Positions 51,231 through 58,068 of a stretch of 64,000 bases of DNA are shown here, piece after piece. The notes below the pieces were generated by a model. It was not told where the DNA came from. It saw nothing but the letters and a program-made list of their open reading frames with translations, and did not search any database. Every line of letters starts with the position of its first letter. The first letter of the stretch is position 1. A program made the position numbers and the translations under genes. The DNA is from 2-02-FULL-55-14 sp964473365 (lineage in GTDB: Bacteria; Bacteroidota; Ignavibacteria; UBA10030). The DNA lies in NCBI GenBank assembly GCA_964473365.1, contig CAYYOV010000002.1, positions 102,117 through 166,116 of the forward strand, given 5' to 3'.

Positions 51231-52468
51231 TGAATCTCCGCCGTCTCTACCGAACCATTGAGTCGTTTGCATCGGACCGATTCCGGACCGATAAGGAACT
51301 CCTGAAGCACGTCCTGAACGAGATCGTCAAGAGCCCCGATATCAAGATCAAGGGCGGGCGTATATGGGAGTTCGATCCGAAACAAGGATCGTTCAGGCTT
51401 GTGCACCAGATCGGCCAGATCGAACGGATCGAGCCGAAGTATCGCATTCCCGTCGACTATCCGGCCTTCCAATGGCTGGGCGACCAGCGTTCGATCATCG
51501 CGAACGAGACCGACCCGACGCTACGGAGGATCGGGATCGTCAAGTTTGCGGCGACCGGCGTTGGCGAACGCCTGCCGTCGAAGCACGGCGAGTTTCCGCA
51601 ATACGTACTGGCATTCAATGCCGATGAGCTCGACCAAAGCCTCCTGGCCGACCTGAATATCATCTCGGTCGCGGTCACTTCGTCGCTGCGCGGGCAGAAG
51701 ATCGAGCAGAAGGCCAAGGCGATGGCGAAGGACATCGACAAGGCCCGCGAGATCCAGCTCAGCATTCTGCCAGACTCGGCGAAACGCTTCTACCACTACG
51801 ATATCTACGGCGTGTCCGAGGCGGCGCAGATCGTCGGAGGCGATTTCTTCGACTACGTCACGTCGGATGACGATCCGGACCGGCTGTCGATCGTTGTCGG
51901 CGATGCAGCGAGCAAGGGTTTCTCCGCAGCTGCACAAGCGCTCTACGTGGTCGGAGCGCTCCGCATGGGGACGTCGTACCACATGAAGATCAGCGCGGTC
52001 ATGAGCGGCATCAACCGGTTGCTGAACCGTACGTTCGCCGAAGAGCAGTTTGTGACGATGGTCTATGCCGAGCTCACGGACAACGCCAAGGGGCTTCTGC
52101 TCTACTCGAACGCCGGTCACAACAGTCCGCTCGTGTATCACGAGGCGGCGGGGACCGTCGAGGAGCTTGAGCCGACCGGCCAGATCCTCGGTCCGTTCCC
52201 CGAGGAGACCTTCCGCGTCGAGAACACTATGGTCGCCCCCGGTGACATGGTCGTGATCTTTACGGACGGGTTGTCAGAGGCCCGTGATGCCGAGGGGAAT
52301 TTCTACACTGAGGCCCGGGTCCGCGAGTTTCTCCAAACGAACCATCACCTCACGGCGCGCGAATTCTGCGACGCGCTCATGCGCGACGTGACGGCATTTG
52401 AAGGCTCGGCAGGTAGCTACGACGACAAGACGTTGGTGGTGATCAAGAGGCTGCACGACACGGCATGA
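51230..52468 (+). CDS. PP2C-type serine phosphatase, SpoIIE/RsbU family, with GAF-like N-terminal domain
   Basis: 412 residues, TTG start at 51230. Residues ~20-170 resemble a GAF-type sensor (LLKHVLNEIVKSPDIKIKGGRIW). A helical linker QKAKAMAKDIDKAREIQLSILPD leads to the SpoIIE phosphatase domain, with metal sites in VGGDFFDYV, VVGDAASKGFSAA, VVIFTDGLSEARD and SYDDKTLVVIK. Such enzymes dephosphorylate anti-anti-sigma or related STAS proteins and switch on partner-switching stress or envelope responses. It follows the heme cyclase by about 108 bp on the same strand, so the two may act in one signalling route. No STAS or anti-sigma gene is in the window. Confidence 0.86.
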   Translation: MNLRRLYRTIESFASDRFRTDKELLKHVLNEIVKSPDIKIKGGRIWEFDPKQGSFRLVHQIGQIERIEPKYRIPVDYPAFQWLGDQRSIIANETDPTLRRIGIVKFAATGVGERLPSKHGEFPQYVLAFNADELDQSLLADLNIISVAVTSSLRGQKIEQKAKAMAKDIDKAREIQLSILPDSAKRFYHYDIYGVSEAAQIVGGDFFDYVTSDDDPDRLSIVVGDAASKGFSAAAQALYVVGALRMGTSYHMKISAVMSGINRLLNRTFAEEQFVTMVYAELTDNAKGLLLYSNAGHNSPLVYHEAAGTVEELEPTGQILGPFPEETFRVENTMVAPGDMVVIFTDGLSEARDAEGNFYTEARVREFLQTNHHLTAREFCDALMRDVTAFEGSAGSYDDKTLVVIKRLHDTA

Positions 52469-52476
52469 CGGCGAAG

Positions 52477-52491
52477 GCCCGCCTGGCGGGC
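52477..52491 (+). terminator. Short GC-rich hairpin after the phosphatase gene
   Basis: GCCCGC (52477-52482), loop CTG, GCGGGC (52486-52491), eight bases after the stop. No T-run follows; weak terminator at best. Confidence 0.3.
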
Positions 52492-52511
52492 GGATGGCAA
52501 TCACGCGGTTG

Positions 52512-52540
52512 TTGGAATTCTCGCTGAGGGCTTCTACCTT
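52512..52540 (+). promoter_or_regulatory. Candidate promoter of the herA-msrPQ run
   Basis: TTGGAA (52512-52517), 17-bp spacer, TACCTT (52535-52540). Predicted start about 38 bp before the ATG at 52585. Confidence 0.4.
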
Positions 52541-52584
52541 TCCAGTGTCACTCAGTTTCACACGCTGCTCTTCCTGAGGCGCTT

Positions 52585-54189
52585 ATGCTCGAGCAAAAAT
52601 TCATCGGTGTCGTCCAACACGTTTCCACGGGCAATGTCGAGATCCTGATTGACGCCAACGTCAAGACGCTCAAGCGGGACCTGAACGGCAAGACATACTT
52701 CATCGGCCAGATCGGGATGTATGTCCTGATCCCCATGGGAAGCCTTGTCCTCATCGGCATGGTCACCGACTTCCTCAAGGTCGATGTGGTCATCAACGGC
52801 CAGTCGCTGCAGCGATATCGCATGACGGCTTCGCTCGTCGGCACGGTGAAGGGTGGCCGGTACGAACGCGGCATATCAATCTTTCCGGTCGTCGACTCGC
52901 CTGTATACTTGGCGGAAGACTCGGACCTCACCGTGGCCTTTTCGGTCTATCAGCGATATGGGTTCTCGGTCGGCCAGGTCTCACTGTTCGAGAATCAGCG
53001 CGCATACCTCGACGCAAACCGATTCTTCGGAAAGCACATCTCCGTCCTCGGCTCCTCAGGCTCGGGCAAATCGTGTACGGTGGCGTCGATCCTTCAAAAG
53101 GTCACGCAATATCCCGATACGAACATCATCATCCTCGACATCCATAACGAATACAAAAAGGCGTTCGAAGCGGACTGCAACCACCTGGACATCGCCGAAT
53201 TCGAACTTCCGTTCTGGCTAATGAACTTCGACGAACTGCGCGAGATGTTCGTCGACGAAAAGGACGAGAACGCCTCGACGCAGATCACGGTGCTGAAGGA
53301 CCTTGTCATCGCGTCGAAGAAGGGGAAGAACCCGGAGATGTCGTCACTCATTACGATCGATACGCCGGTCTTTTTCGACCTTGCCGAGATCCGGGCAAAG
53401 GTCCAGTACATGGACACCGAGAAGATCTCGATCGGAAGCACCTCAAAAGAAGGACCGTTCTACGGAAAGTTCACGCGGTTCCTTGTGCGCCTCGACGGCA
53501 AGCTGAACGACCCGCGGTATGCGTTTATGTTCCGGCCCAAGAAGTATGTCCAGTCGCAATCTCTGAACGATCTGTTGGCCGCAATCCTAGGCGCAGACGG
53601 GGCGGCCAAGGTGACGATCCTCGACCTGAGCGGAGTACCGTTCGACATCGTGAATACGATCGTCTCCCTCCTCGCCAGGACAATCTTCGACTTCAATTTT
53701 TGGAATCCCAACCGACGGGAATTCCCGATCCTGCTCGTGTTCGAGGAGGCGCACAACTACCTTCCGCAAACTGGGACGAACACCACAGCGGCACGGCGGA
53801 CCGTCGAGCGCATCGCAAAGGAAGGTCGCAAATACGGCGTCAGTATCATGGTCGTCAGCCAGCGCCCGGTCGAAGTGTCGGAAACGATCCTCTCGCAGTG
53901 CAACAACTACGTCATCCTGCGGCTGACGAACCCGCTCGACCAGAACTATGTCCGTCGTCTCGTTCCGGACACCTTCGCGAACCTCACCGATGTCCTGCCC
54001 TCGCTACGACAGGGCGAGGCGCTCATTGTTGGAGAGGCCATCTCGATGCCGCTCCGTGTGCAGATCGATTTCCCGAACCCGGAACCCGACTCGGCCGACA
54101 TCAGATTCTATGACAAGTGGAAACAAAGCGAGGCCAAGACGCGGATCGAGGACGTCGTAACGAGGTGGTGGAAGCAGGACAAGGTGTAG
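52585..54189 (+). CDS. HerA-like hexameric ATPase (DUF87)
   Basis: 534 residues. The N-terminal ~90 residues form a HAS-barrel-like beta domain (GVVQHVSTGNVEILIDAN), then Walker A GSSGSGKSC (residues 156-164), ILDIHNEYK and Walker B PILLVFEEAHNYLP. The sensor stretch GRKYGVSIMVVSQRPVEVSETILSQCNNYVILR is the HerA/FtsK-like Arg/sensor region, and the C-terminal part ends basic. Such ATPases translocate DNA or load nucleases in repair (HerA-NurA) and in defence modules with Sir2 or DUF4297. Here no nuclease or Sir2 neighbour is present: the next gene, msrP, starts two bases after this stop. DNA substrate is inferred from family. Confidence 0.85.
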   Translation: MLEQKFIGVVQHVSTGNVEILIDANVKTLKRDLNGKTYFIGQIGMYVLIPMGSLVLIGMVTDFLKVDVVINGQSLQRYRMTASLVGTVKGGRYERGISIFPVVDSPVYLAEDSDLTVAFSVYQRYGFSVGQVSLFENQRAYLDANRFFGKHISVLGSSGSGKSCTVASILQKVTQYPDTNIIILDIHNEYKKAFEADCNHLDIAEFELPFWLMNFDELREMFVDEKDENASTQITVLKDLVIASKKGKNPEMSSLITIDTPVFFDLAEIRAKVQYMDTEKISIGSTSKEGPFYGKFTRFLVRLDGKLNDPRYAFMFRPKKYVQSQSLNDLLAAILGADGAAKVTILDLSGVPFDIVNTIVSLLARTIFDFNFWNPNRREFPILLVFEEAHNYLPQTGTNTTAARRTVERIAKEGRKYGVSIMVVSQRPVEVSETILSQCNNYVILRLTNPLDQNYVRRLVPDTFANLTDVLPSLRQGEALIVGEAISMPLRVQIDFPNPEPDSADIRFYDKWKQSEAKTRIEDVVTRWWKQDKV

Positions 54190-54191
54190 GA

Positions 54192-55124
54192 ATGGCCATC
54201 CTGAAGTTACCGCCTATTCCTTCTTCAGAGCTCACGCCTGAACCGTTGTACTACTCCCGTCGGTCCTGGCTATCCATGGTCGGTCTTGGTGGGCTGACAG
54301 CTCTGTGGGTTCCTCCGGTGGCCGCACAGGACCGCTGGCCACAGGGGAAGGTCGGTCCGTTCGATACGGACGAAAAACCGAGCACGTTCCGGGAGATCAC
54401 GACCTACAACAATTTCTACGAGTTCGGGACGGACAAATCAGACCCTGCCGGCTACTCCGCCGATTTCAAGCCGAAGCCGTGGACCGTACGCGTCGACGGT
54501 CACGTGAAGAAGCCGGCGGACATCAATCTCGAGGAACTGCTCAAGCCCTTTGCGACGGAGGACCGGATCTACCGAATGCGATGCGTCGAGGGATGGTCGA
54601 TGGTGATCCCATGGCGCGGCATCCCGCTGGCGAGCATCCTGAAACGAATCGAGCCGACGTCGAAGGCGAAGTATGTCGCGTTCCAGACCGTGCTGCGTCC
54701 CGAAGAGATGCCCGGACAACGGCGCCGCGTCCTCGACTGGCCGTACGTTGAAGGGCTGCGGCTTGACGAGGCGCTCCACCCGTTGACGTTCATGGCGACC
54801 GGACTGTACGGCCGCGATCTGCCGAATCAGAATGGGGCCCCGTTCCGACTGGTGGTGCCGTGGAAGTATGGTTTCAAGTCGATCAAGTCGATTGTGCGCA
54901 TCACGCTGACGGCCACCGAACCGCCCACGACCTGGAACCTCTCCGCCCCGAACGAGTATGGCTTCTACAGCAACGTCAATCCCGACGTCGACCATCCGCG
55001 CTGGAGTCAGAAATCCGAGCGACGCATCGGAGAGTTCGGGAAGCGCAAGACGCTTCCGTTCAACGGCTACGGAGAGCTCGTGGCAGGATTGTACTCGGGG
55101 ATGGACCTGAAGAAATTCTACTAA
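54192..55124 (+). CDS. msrP: Protein-methionine-sulfoxide reductase, molybdenum-cofactor subunit MsrP
   Basis: 310 residues from the ATG at 54192; an earlier in-frame codon at 54117 lies inside the ATPase gene. Twin-arginine signal (YYSRRSWLSMVGLGGL) for Tat export after cofactor insertion. Molybdenum-ligating Cys131 is in RMRCVEGWSMVIPWRG. PLTFMATGLYGRDLPNQNGAPFRLVVPWKYGFKSIKSI is the YedY pocket. It repairs oxidised methionines of periplasmic proteins, with electrons from the membrane heme protein MsrQ, encoded 100 bp downstream. Confidence 0.95.
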   Translation: MAILKLPPIPSSELTPEPLYYSRRSWLSMVGLGGLTALWVPPVAAQDRWPQGKVGPFDTDEKPSTFREITTYNNFYEFGTDKSDPAGYSADFKPKPWTVRVDGHVKKPADINLEELLKPFATEDRIYRMRCVEGWSMVIPWRGIPLASILKRIEPTSKAKYVAFQTVLRPEEMPGQRRRVLDWPYVEGLRLDEALHPLTFMATGLYGRDLPNQNGAPFRLVVPWKYGFKSIKSIVRITLTATEPPTTWNLSAPNEYGFYSNVNPDVDHPRWSQKSERRIGEFGKRKTLPFNGYGELVAGLYSGMDLKKFY

Positions 55125-55224
55125 CGGCACAGCCGGAGAGGGTCGGGGAGAGGAAGGTCCGCAGCGGCGCCCCACATCCGTCCCCACAGAACGACCTCCT
55201 CCTCTACCACTCCCACGTCGCTTC

Positions 55225-55833
55225 GTGAAGCACGTCACCAAAGCCTTTGCTTTTTGCGTCGGCCTTCTGCCGTTTGTGGTCCTCGTCTACCGTTTCGCAA
55301 CGGACCAGCTCTCCGTCAATCCACTGGACGACCTGACCGATGAGACGGGAACATGGACGCTCCGGTTCGTTCTGATCACGCTCGCGATAACTCCTTTGCG
55401 CGATCTCACCGGTTGGAGCTCGGTCGCCCGCTTTCGTCGTATGGCGGGATTGTATGCATTCTTCTACGGTTCGCTCCATTTCTTCACCTATCTATACTTT
55501 GACAAGTTCTTCGAGTGGGCGGAGATCGTTCCTGACCTCACGACCCGGAGATTTGTGGTCGCAGGGTTTTCCGCGTGGCTTCTCATGCTCCCGCTGGCGA
55601 TCACATCGCCTACCTTCATGACCCGATGGATGGGGGGCAAGGCATGGAAGCGGCTCCACCGGGCGGTGTACGTCGTCGGGATACTGGGTGTCGTACACTA
55701 CTTGTGGTTGGTCAAGTTCGACATCCAGCGACCGGTCATCTACGGAGCCATCGTGTCCGTTCTGCTTGGATATCGACTTTGGGCCTTCTGGAGAAAGAAG
55801 CGTCGCCAGGAAGCGGCGGTGAGAAGTGTGTAG
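55225..55833 (+). CDS. msrQ: Heme-binding membrane subunit MsrQ (YedZ)
   Basis: 202 residues, GTG start at 55225. About six hydrophobic helices; DETGTWTLRFVLITLAITPLRDL, RMAGLYAFFYGSLHFFTYLYFDK and RLHRAVYVVGILGVVHYLWLV carry the His residues that ligate b-type heme in MsrQ. It passes quinol electrons to MsrP across the inner membrane. The C-terminus is basic (WRKKRRQEAAVR). Together with the upstream Tat-exported enzyme it forms the standard MsrPQ pair. Confidence 0.93.
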   Translation: MKHVTKAFAFCVGLLPFVVLVYRFATDQLSVNPLDDLTDETGTWTLRFVLITLAITPLRDLTGWSSVARFRRMAGLYAFFYGSLHFFTYLYFDKFFEWAEIVPDLTTRRFVVAGFSAWLLMLPLAITSPTFMTRWMGGKAWKRLHRAVYVVGILGVVHYLWLVKFDIQRPVIYGAIVSVLLGYRLWAFWRKKRRQEAAVRSV

Positions 55834-55945
55834 TGTGTAGACGCTCTCCCATCCGGATGGCCTCTCTGTGCGGGTCTCGGATCGTTCGAGTGCACACGAG
55901 CCTTTGATGGTCCGTTGAGAGCCTGTGGCAGTTGTCCGCCGGCAC

Positions 55946-55973
55946 TTGTGTTTATCGGCAGAATCCTTAGATT
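55946..55973 (+). promoter_or_regulatory. Candidate promoter upstream of the 56000 lipoprotein
   Basis: TTGTGT (55946-55951), 16-bp spacer, TAGATT (55968-55973), 26 bp before the ATG. The -10 is identical to that at 4194 and 48949. Confidence 0.4.
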
Positions 55974-55999
55974 CACGTTCGCACCAACGAGGATAACCC

Positions 56000-56464
56000 A
56001 TGAGAACTCTTTTTGCCGTGGCAATACTGGCGCTCGCCGGCTGCTCCACGCTCACGCTCGCGCCATCCGATTTCGCTTGGCCGGTCATGTCGGAGCTAAC
56101 TGCCGACAAGAGCGGCACTGTACAAGAGGAACGGTATCACCTGAGCTTCAACGTCAAACCTCTCCTGTTCGAAGAGCTGAAGGACTCGATCAACGTCGCC
56201 GGAAAGACCTTGAGCATCATCCGGGATCGTCAAGGATTCTATTTTGTGACTGGCCCCAAGTTCAAGAACGTCTATGTGTTCCAACACACCTCTGAGGGCC
56301 TTGGACTGGCCTCCACCATCGCCGTCCATCCGTCCGGGCTCTCCGGTCCTGAATTCGAGCAACGGCCTCCGCATATCCGGCTTCGCAGCGGACGCGAATC
56401 TTGGTTGCTGACACGCACGGGCGTCTACACACCGCCGGCCGCCCCGCAAGGGGGTGCCAAATGA
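56000..56464 (+). CDS. Small lipoprotein of unknown function
   Basis: 154 residues, ribosome site GAGGATAACCC upstream. A clear lipobox: FAVAILALAGCSTLTLAPSD, acylated Cys at residue 15. The mature domain alternates beta-like segments (RYHLSFNVKPLLFEELKD, TLSIIRDRQGFYFVTGPKFKNVYVF). No family recognised. It shares an ATGA overlap with the next gene, so the two products are probably made in step and may work together at the envelope. Confidence 0.75.
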   Translation: MRTLFAVAILALAGCSTLTLAPSDFAWPVMSELTADKSGTVQEERYHLSFNVKPLLFEELKDSINVAGKTLSIIRDRQGFYFVTGPKFKNVYVFQHTSEGLGLASTIAVHPSGLSGPEFEQRPPHIRLRSGRESWLLTRTGVYTPPAAPQGGAK

Positions 56465-57723
56465 CGACCCGGATCGGTCTGTCACTCCTGACGACAGTGA
56501 TGTTCTTGGCGTCCTTGGCGGTTCCCGCTCTCGGACAAGAACGTTCTGACTTCCAGACGGTCAAAGCCTTCGAGGCAGAGACCAAGGCTATCGCGAAATC
56601 GATCGACGAGGTGCAGACCGTGCAGGAATGCGCCGACGTTTCGCTTGCGATCGATCGCATCGCAGAGGAGTTCGCCCCGAGCAAAGAACTGCTCGATAAG
56701 GCTTTGTATGGCGAGAAGTTTGACGAACGGCTTGCGCGGCTACGGGTACAGCTCAAGCTAGCGCAGGACAAGCTAGGGATCATCGAATCACAGGTGACCC
56801 GGATCGCCGAATTGGAGGAACAGGTCCGCGTTCTCTCCGGAGAAGTTGAGCGTCTCTCGGGTGAGAACACGAGGCTGATGGGTGACGTGGAGCGGTTGTC
56901 GGGCAACATCAAGTCGTTGGGCGAGTCGAATGCCTCCACGGGCGCGCTCGTGGACTCGCTTCGCAAGGTCATCGGACAATTGCAGAAGGGCATCAAGGAG
57001 CGCGACCAGATGATCTTTGCGCTCGTCGATTCTCTGTTCCAGCAGTACGTGAAGCCGGTCGATCAGCTCGCAGACACCGAGAAGCGCGGTCTAGCCCTTC
57101 GCATGGACCGGAACAACATCGTCACGGGCGTCAAATCTTCGATCGAGAACAATCTCCGGTTCCTCGAACGGGCAGAGTTGAAGGGGGGAGACCTGGCGGC
57201 GGTTCTCCAGGAGCATCAGCGGTTCTCGTCACAGTGGAAGGGACTCGGCCCGAAGCTCGCCTCGATCTACTTGAGCAACAAACAAAAGGCAAAAGAGCTG
57301 GCCGCCGTTGACACACTCCTGGCAGCGTGGTCCGCGAAGGCGAACGATGCGTACTGGCGGGGCGTGAACGCCGCGTTCTCGTCGAAGCAGATCCCCGTCA
57401 AGCCGATCGCGTCGGGCAACGATCTCGTATCGAACTTGGCGGCGTACGTCAACGAGCACATGGCCGCGGAGGGCGCGGCAGACGAGAAGGCAAAGGAGTT
57501 CCAGAAATTCGACGGCGTGTGGCAGTCGGAGATGGTCAACGGATGGCTGCCGTTGATGGAAAGCCGTGGTGACTTGTCGGCCGATCAGCGCAAGCTCGTT
57601 GAAGCGAAGGTACAGGAGTGGCGCGAATCGTTCGAGGGAACGTCGCCGTTTACGTATGCACTGCTGTTCATCGTCATTGTGGCCATCCTGGCGGCACTGT
57701 ATGTCAGGATGAAGAAGAAGTAG
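56461..57723 (+). CDS. Exported coiled-coil protein with C-terminal membrane anchor, unknown function
   Basis: 420 residues from the ATG at 56461. A signal peptide (LTTVMFLASLAVPALGQ) is followed by a helical mature region with a strong coiled coil at ~105-185, where VERLSGENTRLMGDVERLSGN shows heptad spacing of Leu. A further helical domain (RMDRNNIVTGVKSSIENNLRFL) ends in a single transmembrane helix (FTYALLFIVIVAILAALYV) with a basic KKK tail inside. The topology is thus a periplasmic rod fixed at the C-terminus. The gene overlaps the lipoprotein gene by four bases. No family was recognised. Confidence 0.72.
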   Translation: MTTRIGLSLLTTVMFLASLAVPALGQERSDFQTVKAFEAETKAIAKSIDEVQTVQECADVSLAIDRIAEEFAPSKELLDKALYGEKFDERLARLRVQLKLAQDKLGIIESQVTRIAELEEQVRVLSGEVERLSGENTRLMGDVERLSGNIKSLGESNASTGALVDSLRKVIGQLQKGIKERDQMIFALVDSLFQQYVKPVDQLADTEKRGLALRMDRNNIVTGVKSSIENNLRFLERAELKGGDLAAVLQEHQRFSSQWKGLGPKLASIYLSNKQKAKELAAVDTLLAAWSAKANDAYWRGVNAAFSSKQIPVKPIASGNDLVSNLAAYVNEHMAAEGAADEKAKEFQKFDGVWQSEMVNGWLPLMESRGDLSADQRKLVEAKVQEWRESFEGTSPFTYALLFIVIVAILAALYVRMKKK

Positions 57724-57742
57724 GGGGGTGGGAGGTAAGTAG

Positions 57743-57784
57743 GTAGTAGGAAGCAGGTAGTAGGTAGTAGGAAGTATGTAGTAG
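57743..57784 (+). repeat. Tandem 21-bp repeat, two units
   Basis: Units 57743-57763 and 57764-57784, 19 of 21 bases equal, built from GTAGTAGG words. Low-complexity intergenic DNA just after the coiled-coil gene. Confidence 0.8.
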
Positions 57785-57791
57785 CACTTGG

Positions 57792-57820
57792 AGCGGCCCG
57801 GGGTGGTGCCTCGGGCCGCT
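57792..57820 (+). terminator. GC-rich hairpin after the coiled-coil gene
   Basis: AGCGGCCCG (57792-57800) pairs perfectly with CGGGCCGCT (57812-57820); inner bases can extend the stem to 12 bp. Weak T content after it. The rest of the 345-bp gap to 58068 holds the 21-bp repeat, the 57856 palindrome and no gene. Confidence 0.5.
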
Positions 57821-57855
57821 GGCGTTCTATCTGCTCGTCCCGATGTTGAGGCGCG

Positions 57856-57868
57856 TCACAAAATGTGA
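57856..57868. promoter_or_regulatory. TCACA-N3-TGTGA palindrome upstream of the first endonuclease gene
   Basis: TCACAAAATGTGA is a perfect 13-bp palindrome about 200 bp before the endonuclease start, in an AT-richer stretch. The half-sites are those of CRP but in the opposite order to the CRP consensus (TGTGA-N6-TCACA), so a CRP site cannot be claimed. Confidence 0.3.
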
Positions 57869-58068
57869 TGCATTGTATATGCGAACTGGAAGAACTTCTC
57901 CATATCTTGTAGAAAGTCGGGGGACGAACTGGAGGGACGCGAGTTCCCCGCGCCAGTCGAATTGCAGAATTCGACAATATGTCCGTAGGCATGCCGTGAA
58001 TTCTCCGGCATCCTCTTTGGACACGCCGCCTGCCTCCCTGAGTTCGATCCTCCGTCCAACGAACTCGT

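Noticed and set aside
52585..54189. HerA-type defence system
   Set aside because: No Sir2, DUF4297, nuclease or other defence gene is adjacent; neighbours are msrP/msrQ and a phosphatase.
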